Shown: positions 42,349 to 51,336 of the stretch, one piece after another
Position numbering within the stretch: position 1 is the first letter of the stretch
How the letters are laid out: each line of letters opens with the position of its first letter
NCBI RefSeq assembly: GCF_021513155.1
Contig: NZ_CP090983.1
Coordinates: 1,721,001-1,785,000, forward strand
DNA from: Jeotgalibaca sp. MA1X17-3
GTDB taxonomy: Bacteria; Bacillota; Bacilli; Lactobacillales; Aerococcaceae
DNA length: 64,000 bases
Direction of reading: 5' to 3'
Notes under the pieces: generated by a model
Databases searched by the model: none
What the model was told of the DNA's origin: nothing
The model's input: the letters and a program-made list of their open reading frames with translations, nothing else
Position numbers and translations under genes: made by a program

Positions 42349-42840
42349 CTACAGTAAACCTTTTGCTGCATCAATTGCTGCATCATAATTTGGCTCATCA
42401 GTAATTTCACTTAGAATTTCTTTATACCCGACTAATCCATCTTGACTAATTACAAACACACTGCGAGCTAGTTTGTCCATTTGAGGTATGTTTAATCCAA
42501 ATGCTTTTCCAAAACTACCTTCTGTATCTGGTACCATTTCCATTTTAATTCCTTTAGCGGAACACCAGTCATTTAATTCTTGTTTTGTATTTTTAGATAT
42601 AGAGATTAGTTTTACACCTTCAATAGCAGAAACTTTTTCGTTAAAATTTGTTGTTTGTACTGCACATACACTTGTATTGATGTCAGGAAAGATACTTAAA
42701 ATAAAAACTTCACCACGAAGATTTTGGTCTGTTATTTCTTTGTCCATCACATCTTTCACTGAAAAATGAGGTGTTTTTTCACCTACCTGTGGTTGCGTAC
42801 CTTCTACTTCCATTGGTTTTCCTTTGAATGTTACTTGCAT
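42349..42840 (-). CDS. tpx: Thiol peroxidase
   Basis: 163 residues. Thioredoxin-fold atypical 2-Cys peroxiredoxin reducing hydroperoxides. Peroxidatic Cys in PDINTSVCAVQTTNF (about residue 60) and a second Cys in LNDWCSAKGI (about 94). The end DEPNYDAAIDAAKGLL is standard. Start ATG 42840 with AGGAGG upstream. It sits alone between the valS leader and thiI. Confidence 0.95.
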   Translation of the reverse strand: MQVTFKGKPMEVEGTQPQVGEKTPHFSVKDVMDKEITDQNLRGEVFILSIFPDINTSVCAVQTTNFNEKVSAIEGVKLISISKNTKQELNDWCSAKGIKMEMVPDTEGSFGKAFGLNIPQMDKLARSVFVISQDGLVGYKEILSEITDEPNYDAAIDAAKGLL

Positions 42841-42938
42841 ATTCCAATTCCTCCTTTTTAATATCTATCAACAGTATAACAATACACGCTTAAATTCTAA
42901 AACAAAGCGAAATACAATACTGTCACTTATGGCCTCAC

Positions 42939-44153
42939 TTACAATAAGTCTAGGACAGATTTTTGTTTTAAATCACTATATTCTTTTTCAGAACGAATTT
43001 TTGTAACGGTAAGATTCTCTAGAGCTCTCTCTATTAACCCGTCCATATCTAATTTCCCCTCATATCTTTTCACTTTATCTAGATGTGGCTTAGTTTTAGG
43101 TGATTTGGGAGCAAAAATGGTACAACAATCTTCGAAAGGCTGGATAGATAGTTCAAACGTATCAATTTTTTTTGCGATTTCAATAATTTCTAATTTATCC
43201 ATCGTGGCTACTGGACGTATGATTGGTGTATTTGTAACTTCATTAATTACTTGAATACTTTCCATTGTTTGGGAAGCCACTTGACCTAGACTTTCCCCTG
43301 TAAAGACAGCTAATGCGCTCCAATTATCTCTAATTGCATCTGTAATGCGCAACATCATGCGACGAGTAATCGTCATCGTGTACCCTTCTGGAATTGCTGT
43401 TTTAATTTCCTCTTGAATTTCCGAAAAAGGAACTTCAATATGAGTAATTACCCCACCAAAATTAGTGAGTTTTGCTGCTAAATCTTTTGTTTTTTGTAAG
43501 GATTGAGGACTGGTATAAGGAGGACTCGAGAAATGAACAGCAACAATACGAACACCGCGCTTCATTGCTAAATATCCTGCAACAGGGGAATCAATTCCAC
43601 CTGAAAGCATTAAAACGCCTTTACCACTTGTACCTACCGGAAGTCCCCCTGCTCCCATATATTTTTTTGTACTAAGGAGGAAGTTTTTTTCTTTAACATC
43701 TACTCGTATAGAAAGGTCTGGTTGCTTCATCTTCACTTTTAAATCTGGTAGCTGTTCTAAAACTAAGGCACCTAATTTTGAGTTTAAGTCATTTGTATTC
43801 CATTCGTAAAAATGATCTGATCTTCTTGTATCAATTTTAAATGTTTTCCCTGCTGTCTCTTCCTCTTCAATCACAGCAATCACAGCTTTTGCTAAAGAGT
43901 CATATTGTTTTGGAATCACATAAATGGGTGAAAAACTCTGAATTCCAAAAATCATCTTCAGCTTCTCTATAATAATATCTTCAGGAGCACCGTTCAGCTC
44001 TATAAAAATATGATCCAAACTTTCTTTTATAACAATAGAAGGAAAGTCATATAAAGCGATATGAATATTTTTTGACAACTGATTAATAAATCGTTTTTTA
44101 TTTTTCCCTTTGGTTGATAATTCTCCAAAACGAATCTGTATCATTGTTTCCAT
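42939..44153 (-). CDS. thiI: tRNA 4-thiouridine synthase ThiI
   Basis: 404 residues. N-terminal ferredoxin-like and THUMP domains (about 1-165), then the PP-loop ATPase (MLSGGIDSPVAGYLAMKRG at about 185). It lacks the C-terminal rhodanese domain, as normal for Firmicutes. It puts sulfur on U8 of tRNA and feeds thiamine thiazole synthesis. The cysteine desulfurase gene directly upstream is its sulfur donor. An intact A8 run lies in it (43166-43173). Confidence 0.95.
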   Translation of the reverse strand: METMIQIRFGELSTKGKNKKRFINQLSKNIHIALYDFPSIVIKESLDHIFIELNGAPEDIIIEKLKMIFGIQSFSPIYVIPKQYDSLAKAVIAVIEEEETAGKTFKIDTRRSDHFYEWNTNDLNSKLGALVLEQLPDLKVKMKQPDLSIRVDVKEKNFLLSTKKYMGAGGLPVGTSGKGVLMLSGGIDSPVAGYLAMKRGVRIVAVHFSSPPYTSPQSLQKTKDLAAKLTNFGGVITHIEVPFSEIQEEIKTAIPEGYTMTITRRMMLRITDAIRDNWSALAVFTGESLGQVASQTMESIQVINEVTNTPIIRPVATMDKLEIIEIAKKIDTFELSIQPFEDCCTIFAPKSPKTKPHLDKVKRYEGKLDMDGLIERALENLTVTKIRSEKEYSDLKQKSVLDLL

Positions 44154-44177
44154 TTTTTTATCCTCTCATTTTTAGAA

Positions 44178-45314
44178 TCATTGAATTTTTTGAAATTTAG
44201 TGTGTAAATCTTTAAAAACATTCACAAACTGTTGTGCTTCTTCCATTGTGTTTTCAAATGAGAAACTGAGACGAACCGCACATTGTGACCACTGAGTAGG
44301 AATACCCATAGAATGCAACGTACTTGAAGAACTTGCTTTTTTACTAGCACAAGCACTTGTTGTAGATATATAAATATTTTCTTTTTCTAGAGCATGTACC
44401 AGAACTTCCCCTCGTACTCCCTTCATGGCAAAGCAAAGAATGTGAGAAGCACCATCTAAAGGACTATAAATGTTTACATCCTCGTACTCTTTTAAAAAAG
44501 AACGAATATAGTTCTTTAATTTTTCTGTATGAATAACTGACTCTTCTTTTTGATTCATCGTTATTCGTAACGATTTCGCAGTTGCAGCAATTCCACCCAC
44601 ATTTTCTGTCGTGCTTCTTTCTCCAAATTCCTGATCTCCACCAGTTAAAAGTGAAGCAATCTGTTTGCCATTTTTTTTATAAAGAATTCCGACTCCTTTA
44701 GGCCCATTAAATTTATGTGCTGAAAGGACAAAGAAATCTATTCGAGGATGAATGGAAATATTTTCTAATCCACTTATCGCTTGAACAGCATCTACATGAA
44801 AATGAATAGTGGGATAGTGTGTTAATAATTCAGCTACTTCTTCAATTGGTTGGATCGTTCCTACTTCATTATTCACCGACATGATGGAAACTAAGATTGT
44901 ATCCTTTCGGATAGCATCTTGTAGTTCTTCAAGTGATATCTTTCCCTCACTATTAACAGGTAGATAGGTTACTTCAAAACCAAAATTTTCAAGTTGCTTC
45001 AATGACTTTGAAACAGATGAATGTTCTACACTTGAAGTGATGATGTGTTTTCCTACTCTGTACTTTATTAAAGCAGTCCCTTTTATTACCCAGTTATTCC
45101 CTTCAGTTCCCCCACTTGTAAAAAAGATTTCTCTTGAAGATACTTTTAACAAGTTTGCAACTTGTTTACGTGATTCAGATAATAGTTCATCTGCGGCAGC
45201 ACCGTAAGCATGTAAGCTAGATGGGTTTCCAAAATATGATTGATTAACTTTTAAAAATGTTTCCAAAGATTCTGGAAACATTTTAGTGGTAGCACTATTA
45301 TCAAAATATACCAT
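44178..45314 (-). CDS. Cysteine desulfurase (NifS/IscS-like)
   Basis: 378 residues from ATG 45314 (MVYFDNSATT); the longer frame to 45377 lacks a site and crosses a terminator hairpin. PLP enzyme moving sulfur from cysteine to its own Cys. FTSGGTEGNN, HVDAVQA, the PLP-Lys in SAHKFNGPKGVG, and the catalytic Cys in STTSACASKK. Coupled to thiI (24-base gap), like the nifZ-thiI pair of Bacillus subtilis. Confidence 0.93.
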   Translation of the reverse strand: MVYFDNSATTKMFPESLETFLKVNQSYFGNPSSLHAYGAAADELLSESRKQVANLLKVSSREIFFTSGGTEGNNWVIKGTALIKYRVGKHIITSSVEHSSVSKSLKQLENFGFEVTYLPVNSEGKISLEELQDAIRKDTILVSIMSVNNEVGTIQPIEEVAELLTHYPTIHFHVDAVQAISGLENISIHPRIDFFVLSAHKFNGPKGVGILYKKNGKQIASLLTGGDQEFGERSTTENVGGIAATAKSLRITMNQKEESVIHTEKLKNYIRSFLKEYEDVNIYSPLDGASHILCFAMKGVRGEVLVHALEKENIYISTTSACASKKASSSSTLHSMGIPTQWSQCAVRLSFSFENTMEEAQQFVNVFKDLHTKFQKIQ

Positions 45315-45357
45315 ATATCTACACTCTTTCTTTTTTTGTTTTAAAAGCTCTTTAGAA

Positions 45358-45405
45358 CAAAGATAAGGCTGAGACACTAGAAAATGTGCCTCAGCCTTGT
45401 TATAA
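45358..45405 (-). terminator. Hairpin downstream of ezrA
   Basis: The 9-bp stem AAGGCTGAG/CTCAGCCTT (45364-45372 with 45393-45401) is followed leftward by ATCTTTGTTC, which is T-rich but not a pure run. It lies just after the ezrA stop and before the desulfurase gene. Confidence 0.5.
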
Positions 45406-45419
45406 ATAATAATCAGAAA

Positions 45420-47138
45420 CTAGTAAGAAGCGCGTTTCTTTTCCTCTAAATATGATTCTTCAACTTTACGGGAAGCACCTGGCTCCTCTTTTTCTAAAGC
45501 TGTTTGAATTGTTTTTTTAGCTTTTTCATAATCAAATTCTTCATTAAAATAATGTAAGGATGCACGAACGGCTTTCTCTACTTCTGGAACATCATTTCTA
45601 AAACGATTTGCATATTGGATATAGCTTTCTGTTAAATTGGCATCATCCAAAATTTCTTCTGTACGAGAGCCAAGCATATCAATATCTTCCTCACACATTT
45701 TCATAAGACGTTCTACTTCTTCCATATCAATTTTTACACGATTTAATTTGGAAGAGACTTCTTCGATTCGATCTGAAACAACAAAAAATAAATCTAAGTA
45801 TACTTTTGGTAGTCCAGGAAGATGTTGCTTTTCTAAGACACGTTTCATATCTCTTATATCAATTTCAAAATAATCGATTGCTTCGCGTGCTTGTTTTTCT
45901 CGATTGCGTAATTTACTAAGGTTAGAAACCAAATCAGATTGTTCTTTATCAATTTCGTTTAATCTCTGTCCAATCTTTTCATAGTACTCTTTTGCAGCTG
46001 TATATGAAACTCGATGATCAGCAAGTTTTTTTTCATAGAAACGAAGTGTTTCATTTTCTTTCAATAACTGTTCTTCAAAGCTCCCAGCACGAGCTAATTC
46101 ATTTTTATTTAAGAAAAAGTTTTGTGAAACTCGGTCAATTTCTAATAAAACATACCGATTACTTTGAAGCACATGGTCCATCTTACGAGAAAGGTTTGCT
46201 TGATGACGATCGACGAAGTCTTTTGCGATCATTTCTTCTTCGAGCACATCATAAATGGTCTCAATTTCCCTTTCAGCTTTATCCATTTTCTTTTGTGCTT
46301 CATTGATATCTGCATGAGAAATAGATTCTTTCGCTTGGTGTAGAATTCCTTCTACATCCTTGATACGATTTGGAACATTCACTTTATCAAATACATATTG
46401 ATCTGCAAGCAAACGTTCGTAGCCTTCTCTAATATCTTCTAATTGCTCTTCATATTCTTCTTTTATTTTACTATTTAATTCGGGAATCTTTTCAACAACA
46501 CTTTCCATTGCCGTCAAATCTTGTTCAATACGATCTAGAATTTCTTTTGCTTCCATATGATCGCCTTCATTAGTTAGAGAATTAAATTTCGAGAAATCAA
46601 GTTCTAGATAATTCAAATTCTTTTCCAATGTTTCGATAGCTGGACCAAAAATAAAACTATGAGCCAGAAGTTTTTTTCTGATTTTATTGTAACGTTCATG
46701 TATGGCTTCTAGTTCTTCCCTATTTTGCCTTGCACTTTCAAGTAAACCTTCTAAAGCAGCATTCACTTTTTCTACACTTACATGTGTTTCCTCTATTAAT
46801 TTTTCACCATCATCAATCGCTTGTTTGGCTTTCACAAAATTCATTTGTTGAATATATTGCTGTGCACGTTCCAATGAAGCCTCGATTTCTGGGTATTGAA
46901 ACCGGGTAATCGTCTGCCAAGTAGCTTGCCAACTCTCATAGGTTCGCTTTGTTTGACCTGTTAAATTTAAATTTTTCAACGTATACAGGTTATCTGCAAC
47001 AGGAATTAACATCATTTTTTGCTTCATATGATTCACTTCTTTAATCCTATTCGCTTGTCGGCGATTGAGATAGAAGACCGTTCCGTATCCAATTAAAACA
47101 ATGATAAAAATTAACATCAACCAATAAATTAAGTCCAT
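45420..47138 (-). CDS. ezrA: Septation ring regulator EzrA
   Basis: 572 residues. One N-terminal membrane helix (LIYWLMLIFIIVLIGYGTVF) and then a long series of coiled-coil/spectrin-like segments with a large intracellular domain, as in EzrA of Bacillus and streptococci. It limits FtsZ assembly to the division site. An intact A8 run (46026-46033) is in frame. Divergent from rpsD. Confidence 0.93.
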   Translation of the reverse strand: MDLIYWLMLIFIIVLIGYGTVFYLNRRQANRIKEVNHMKQKMMLIPVADNLYTLKNLNLTGQTKRTYESWQATWQTITRFQYPEIEASLERAQQYIQQMNFVKAKQAIDDGEKLIEETHVSVEKVNAALEGLLESARQNREELEAIHERYNKIRKKLLAHSFIFGPAIETLEKNLNYLELDFSKFNSLTNEGDHMEAKEILDRIEQDLTAMESVVEKIPELNSKIKEEYEEQLEDIREGYERLLADQYVFDKVNVPNRIKDVEGILHQAKESISHADINEAQKKMDKAEREIETIYDVLEEEMIAKDFVDRHQANLSRKMDHVLQSNRYVLLEIDRVSQNFFLNKNELARAGSFEEQLLKENETLRFYEKKLADHRVSYTAAKEYYEKIGQRLNEIDKEQSDLVSNLSKLRNREKQAREAIDYFEIDIRDMKRVLEKQHLPGLPKVYLDLFFVVSDRIEEVSSKLNRVKIDMEEVERLMKMCEEDIDMLGSRTEEILDDANLTESYIQYANRFRNDVPEVEKAVRASLHYFNEEFDYEKAKKTIQTALEKEEPGASRKVEESYLEEKKRASY

Positions 47139-47349
47139 TTAAGAATCCTCCATCTACTCAACTGTAGCTATTTCCAATTTCTTTGGAATAGCCAATATAT
47201 TATCAATAAGTATATCATAGAAAAAATCTAAAAAAAGGAAGCCGTTACTTATATTTTTGATTCTTCTACTTTTTCAAAAACAATTATATTATTCATCCCA
47301 ATTCGCTTCAACCTTATTCATTTACCTACCTTTTCGCTATCATAAAAGC

Positions 47350-47378
47350 TTGCGATAAGTTCTTCCGTGTGCTATGAT
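47350..47378 (+). promoter_or_regulatory. rpsD promoter
   Basis: TTGCGA (47350-47355), exactly 17 bases, TATGAT (47373-47378). It gives a leader of about 175 bases before the rpsD start. Confidence 0.75.
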
Positions 47379-47384
47379 AAACAA

Positions 47385-47525
47385 CGTGTAAAATAATGCA
47401 GCGAAAATGAAACACCCACGTCAACAGTTCATCGCCTGTAATAGGTTCAATTGTGTACCCTGCCGGCTGCATAAGGTGAAGATTGAAGGATAAACTGCAC
47501 GTACTGTTCTCTTTTCATTTTTATT
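47385..47525 (+). ncRNA. Ribosomal protein S4 leader (autoregulatory)
   Basis: The transcript before rpsD contains a folded region (GCAGCGAAAATG ... GCCGGCTGC) with several short stems. Firmicute rpsD genes are autoregulated by S4 binding such a leader. Assignment is by position and gene identity; I did not fold it. Confidence 0.55.
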
Positions 47526-47562
47526 ATTTTACTCCAAAACATATTATTGGAGGAAAAAAATT

Positions 47563-48174
47563 ATGTCACGTTATACAGGACCAAGCTGGAAAGTATCCCG
47601 TCGTTTAGGAATTTCATTGTCTGGCACAGGGAAAGAAATCGAACGTCGTCCATACGCACCTGGACAACACGGTGCTAACACTCGTAGAAAAATGTCTGAA
47701 TATGGAATGCAATTGCAAGAAAAACAAAAATTGCGTCATATGTACGGCTTGAATGAGCGTCAATTCGCAACTCTATTCAAAAGAGCTGGTAAAGCTAAAG
47801 AAGGTAAACAAGGTGAGAACTTCATGATCTTACTAGAACGTCGTTTAGACAACGTTGTTTATCGTTTAGGCTTGGCTACTACTCGTCGTCAATCTCGTCA
47901 ATTAGTGACTCATGGTCATATTACTGTTGATGGAAAACGTGTAGATATTGCTTCTTTCCAAGTTTCTGTAGGTCAAGTTATCGGAGTTCGTGAAAAATCA
48001 AAAGATATGGCAATTATTCGTACTGCTGCTGATTCTTTGTTTGGACGTCCTGATTTCATTACCTTTGATACAGAAAAACTAGAAGGTTCATTAACTCGTC
48101 TGCCTGCTCGTGAAGAGCTATCTGCAGAAATCGATGAGTCTTACATCGTTGAGTACTACAACAAATTAGGTTAA
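47563..48174 (+). CDS. rpsD: 30S ribosomal protein S4
   Basis: 203 residues starting MSRYTGPSWKVSRRLG, the Firmicute-type S4 without zinc-binding cysteines. S4 RNA-binding domain at about 95-160 (LERRLDNVVYRLGLATTRRQSRQLVTHGHI). It nucleates 16S rRNA folding. Monocistronic with promoter, leader and terminator. Confidence 0.99.
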   Translation: MSRYTGPSWKVSRRLGISLSGTGKEIERRPYAPGQHGANTRRKMSEYGMQLQEKQKLRHMYGLNERQFATLFKRAGKAKEGKQGENFMILLERRLDNVVYRLGLATTRRQSRQLVTHGHITVDGKRVDIASFQVSVGQVIGVREKSKDMAIIRTAADSLFGRPDFITFDTEKLEGSLTRLPAREELSAEIDESYIVEYYNKLG

Positions 48175-48193
48175 TCTATTTTAGCTTAAATCA

Positions 48194-48231
48194 AAAATGC
48201 CGGAACTTTTGTTCCGGCATTTTTTTGTTTG
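48194..48231 (+). terminator. rpsD terminator
   Basis: ATGCCGGAAC/GTTCCGGCAT stem with a 4-base loop and seven T (48224-48230). It also lies at the 3' end of the convergent gene at 48240. Confidence 0.9.
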
Positions 48232-48239
48232 TCTATTTA

Positions 48240-48785
48240 TTAAATAACCTGAGCACCTAGTGTACTTTTGAAGTGTCCTAACGCCCATTTATGTCCAACA
48301 GAGTCAAAACTAGCAACTGCATCTTCATGGACGACAATTTTATACCCTAAATTATAGGCATCAATTGCCGTATGAAGCACACAAATATCTGTACATACTC
48401 CGGTTATATGAACCTCTTCTATGTTTCTTTCTCTTAAACGAATATCTAAATCGGTTCCACTAAAAGCAGAGTAGTGACGCTTATCTATCCAGTAAACAGT
48501 TTCTTTGTCTTTATGCTTTTCATAAAGTGGCTCTAACTCACCATATAAAGAACGTCCAGTGGTCCCTTCAACATTATGAGCAGGAAACAATTTATTTTCT
48601 GGATGATACGAATCGTTTGGATCATGACAATCAATCGCAAAAATGACATAGTCTCCTTTTTCAATAAACTCTTTTGTCAGTGAAACCATTTTATCTTCAA
48701 TCGCTTGACCCGGTTCTCCTGTTGTTAGTTTTCCATCCGTTGCTACAAAATCATACGTATAATCAATTGTTAAAAAAGCTCTCAT
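48240..48785 (-). CDS. Isochorismatase-family hydrolase, nicotinamidase-like
   Basis: 181 residues from ATG 48785 with GGAGGAAG upstream. Catalytic Asp in LTIDYTYDF, metal/substrate region DCHDPNDSYHPE(N), Lys in WIDKRHYSAFSGT, and the nucleophile Cys in VTGVCTDICVLHTA. It fits the PncA-like cysteine hydrolases that turn nicotinamide into nicotinate. It starts 11 bases after the mtnN stop and probably forms an operon with it. Confidence 0.9.
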   Translation of the reverse strand: MRAFLTIDYTYDFVATDGKLTTGEPGQAIEDKMVSLTKEFIEKGDYVIFAIDCHDPNDSYHPENKLFPAHNVEGTTGRSLYGELEPLYEKHKDKETVYWIDKRHYSAFSGTDLDIRLRERNIEEVHITGVCTDICVLHTAIDAYNLGYKIVVHEDAVASFDSVGHKWALGHFKSTLGAQVI

Positions 48786-48795
48786 CTTCTTCCTC

Positions 48796-49494
48796 CTATC
48801 CTTTTTCATGGTGATTAGCTAAAAACGCTAGTACCATTTCAGCTGATTTTTTTCCTGCAGTAATAATAAATTCATCAAAAGAGATAGATGCTTCTTCATC
48901 TGCACTATCTGAAATAGCTCTTATAACAACGAAAGGAGTATCCATCACATAACAAGTTTGTGCAATCGACGCCCCTTCCATTTCAGTTGCACCTGCTTCG
49001 GGGAAATCTTCTTTAATCGTTGATACATCTTCTTTCGAAGCTATAAATGAATCACTAGAAACAATGAGTCCTTTTAAGGGATGAAGTCCTACAGAATGAG
49101 CAGCATCGATAATCTCATCTACATACCGTTCTTCACTTAGGTACTGAGCAGGCATTTGTGGTACCTGTCCTTTCACGTATCCAAAAGCCGTAGCATCCAC
49201 ATCGTGATAGGCGACTGCATCAGAAACTAAAACATCACCTATTTGTAATCCTTTTTTCAATCCACCTGCTGAACCTGTATTGATGATTAATTCGGGTTGA
49301 TAGCGATCAATCATGAATGCAGTAGCTAATGAAGAATTTACTTTTCCAATTCCAGATTGTGCCAACACTACTTCTATTCCATAAATTTCACCCGTTGTAT
49401 AACTCAAATGATGAACCTTCTGATCTACTCGATGTTCCATATAACTTAATAAAACATTCATTTCCTCTTCCATTGCTCCAATAATTCCAATCAT
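48796..49494 (-). CDS. mtnN: 5'-methylthioadenosine/S-adenosylhomocysteine nucleosidase
   Basis: 232 residues from ATG 49494 (AGAGGAAGAGGG upstream); the frame continuing to 49524 has no better start. MIGIIGAMEEEMNVLLSY, GIGKVNSSLAT, NTGSAGGLKKGLQIGDVL, ATEMEGASIAQ and the catalytic Asp in AISDSAD. It recycles MTA and SAH and belongs to the LuxS pathway. Confidence 0.96.
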   Translation of the reverse strand: MIGIIGAMEEEMNVLLSYMEHRVDQKVHHLSYTTGEIYGIEVVLAQSGIGKVNSSLATAFMIDRYQPELIINTGSAGGLKKGLQIGDVLVSDAVAYHDVDATAFGYVKGQVPQMPAQYLSEERYVDEIIDAAHSVGLHPLKGLIVSSDSFIASKEDVSTIKEDFPEAGATEMEGASIAQTCYVMDTPFVVIRAISDSADEEASISFDEFIITAGKKSAEMVLAFLANHHEKG

Positions 49495-49513
49495 TACATT
49501 CCCTCTTCCTCTT

Positions 49514-49839
49514 TTAAATAACAAATGCTAAAACAAAAACAAGAATAATCGTAATTAAAACGATAGAAATAGCCCAATTATAAAAATAGTCCAATCGTCT
49601 TCCTTGTTCCTTTATTGTTAACCGCTCTCCTGATGCAGGAAAACTTTCCTTCTTTTGAATATTTTCTAATTTATCTGACTCTTTTCTTTTTTTGAAAATG
49701 GGGACTTGAAAAAAGAATCTTCTTGGTTCTCTGCTTCTCATTCCGTTTCTATCTTGTTCTTTTCTTTTAAACTTTTTATTCTTTTGACCTTCTTGGTAAG
49801 TAGTCCTTGTGAGTAATGGATTTTTTCTTTTTTTGTCAT
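49514..49839 (-). CDS. Small single-span membrane protein (needs one -1 shift)
   Basis: From ATG 49839, zero frame ATG ACA AAA AAA GAA runs 33 codons to a TGA. Slipping -1 in the A7 run (49828-49834; in-phase A AAA AAA) enters AGA AAA AAT CCA and continues to 49514, giving 108 residues. The basic N-terminus (MTKKRKNPLLTRTTYQEGQ) and C-terminal helix (YNWAISIVLITIILVFVLAFVI) make one coherent membrane protein. An internal ATG at 49741 would give 75 residues without the shift. Similar small genes lie beside mtnN in related genera. Function unknown. Confidence 0.7.
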
Positions 49840-49846
49840 CCGTTTC

Positions 49847-50398
49847 CTATCCTTTTTCTAAATTTTTAAGCTGCCAATACAAAAGTGCATATAGCGTTTT
49901 TGCATCACAAATCTCACCAGAAGCCTTTAACGCCATTGCTTCTTCATATGTACATTCCAATACTTCGATAAATTCATCTTCGTCCCCTGGTAAAGGATTT
50001 TCGACCTTTGAAAGACCTTCCACTAGATATAAGATGAACTTTTCATCTACATATGCTGGTGTTGGGTACATGGTAGTGATTTCTTCCCATCGATCCGCAC
50101 GGTAATGAGTTTCTTCCTCTAACTCTCTTTTTGCAGCTGTCAAAGGATCTATATCTGATTTTTCTAATTTCCCAGCAGGAATTTCTACGACGGTTCGATT
50201 AAGCGGCTTTCTAAATTGACGAACGAAGACCATTTTTCCATCCATAGTAAAAGGAATCATTGCAATCGCTCCAGGATGTCGAATTATTTCTCGAATCGAT
50301 GTTTTTCCATTGGGAAGTAAAACCTCTTCTCGTTCTAAATGAATCAGTCTTCCATCAAATATAACTTCTTTACTCAACGTTTTTTCTTCAAATTCCAT
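49847..50398 (-). CDS. nudF: ADP-ribose pyrophosphatase (NUDIX)
   Basis: 183 residues from ATG 50398 with AGAGGACTGG upstream; frames continuing to 50467 are less likely. The NUDIX box begins at GKLEKSD and reads TAAKRELEEETHYRA; a Pro C-terminal to the box (TPAYVDEKF) marks ADP-ribose preference. It hydrolyses ADP-ribose to AMP and ribose-5-phosphate. It is followed 7 bases later by the small membrane gene and mtnN. Confidence 0.92.
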   Translation of the reverse strand: MEFEEKTLSKEVIFDGRLIHLEREEVLLPNGKTSIREIIRHPGAIAMIPFTMDGKMVFVRQFRKPLNRTVVEIPAGKLEKSDIDPLTAAKRELEEETHYRADRWEEITTMYPTPAYVDEKFILYLVEGLSKVENPLPGDEDEFIEVLECTYEEAMALKASGEICDAKTLYALLYWQLKNLEKG

Positions 50399-50545
50399 TT
50401 CCAGTCCTCTTTTCCATTCCATTTGCTTGATTACATGATACCTCAAATCTTTCAACAACTTCAACATTCCTAATCAGTTTCAATCAAAATCGAACCTTCA
50501 TCACTTTAAAATCATTCTTTTGACTGATGGATATCTCTCCTGTTT

Positions 50546-50557
50546 GTATGCTAAAAT
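50546..50557 (+). promoter_or_regulatory. Candidate promoter of xpaC-telA
   Basis: An extended -10, TGC TAAAAT (50549-50557), lies 43 bases before the start. A well-spaced -35 is not evident. Confidence 0.35.
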
Positions 50558-50599
50558 TAAGATAAGAAATAAGCAATGTGATGAAGGAGGATTACCAAT

Positions 50600-51325
50600 A
50601 TGCTAAATAACGCAAAAGAAATGTTAAAATATACTTTTTCCAGTGCAGCCTGCTTAATTTGTCTTGCCGTACTCTTTTTCATGTTCGGAATTGACTTTGC
50701 GACTTCCCTAATATTAACGGTTTTATTAGGCGCGTTCTTATACTATCGTTCTGGAAATGACAAAAGAACATCAAGTCGTTCAACTTATTCTCGTAAAAAA
50801 TCAACTTCTCTAAATCGTGTTTCATCTGAAAAAGAAGCTTTTTATCAGTCAAAAGGTCTTACTAAAGAGGAAATGAATACGTTTCGCAATGCTATGCAAG
50901 AAGCACGAGAACAGATTTACAATATTGAAGAAAATATCAATAGCCGTTCTAAATTAAAAGCTATTATGACCCGTAATAATACTTTAAATATCTTAAAAGA
51001 TTTTTTTAAGAATATTGCAGATCAACCAGAACGGCTTCATGAAGTAAATCATTTCCTTTATACTCATTTACCAAATTTGAAAGAACTCACTCAACAATAT
51101 ATACAAATTGATGGACACGTAGCAAAGTCGAAGGAAACATATGATTTTCTAAATAAAAGTTCCTCTACTATTGATCATATGTGTCAAATAATCAGAAAAG
51201 ACTATATAACGTTTATGTCTAATGACTTGGAAAATATGGATGTAGAAATAGAACTTGCCAACCATGTATTGAAAAGAGATCATGAGGATACAACGGTTAG
51301 TGAGCCTTCAGAAAAAGAAATATAG
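50600..51325 (+). CDS. XpaC-like membrane protein
   Basis: 241 residues. Two N-terminal membrane segments (SSAACLICLAVLFFMFGI and SLILTVLLGAFLYY) and a long helical cytoplasmic part (KGLTKEEMNTFRNAMQEAREQIYNIEENI). This fits the XpaC/5-bromo-4-chloroindolyl phosphate hydrolysis family. The gene is nearly always next to telA, as here. Function not well defined; envelope stress is proposed for the pair. Confidence 0.85.
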   Translation: MLNNAKEMLKYTFSSAACLICLAVLFFMFGIDFATSLILTVLLGAFLYYRSGNDKRTSSRSTYSRKKSTSLNRVSSEKEAFYQSKGLTKEEMNTFRNAMQEAREQIYNIEENINSRSKLKAIMTRNNTLNILKDFFKNIADQPERLHEVNHFLYTHLPNLKELTQQYIQIDGHVAKSKETYDFLNKSSSTIDHMCQIIRKDYITFMSNDLENMDVEIELANHVLKRDHEDTTVSEPSEKEI

Positions 51326-51336
51326 GAGGGATATCT

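Larger units (their letters stand above)
47139..47562. other. Divergent control region between ezrA and rpsD
   Basis: 424 bases without a gene. Holds weak leftward promoter-like sequence near 47200 (TATACT reading leftward), the rpsD promoter at 47350-47378 and the rpsD leader. No credible open frame found. Confidence 0.6.

Noticed and set aside
47139..47340. A gene in the ezrA-rpsD gap
   Set aside because: No open frame with a ribosome site was found on either strand.
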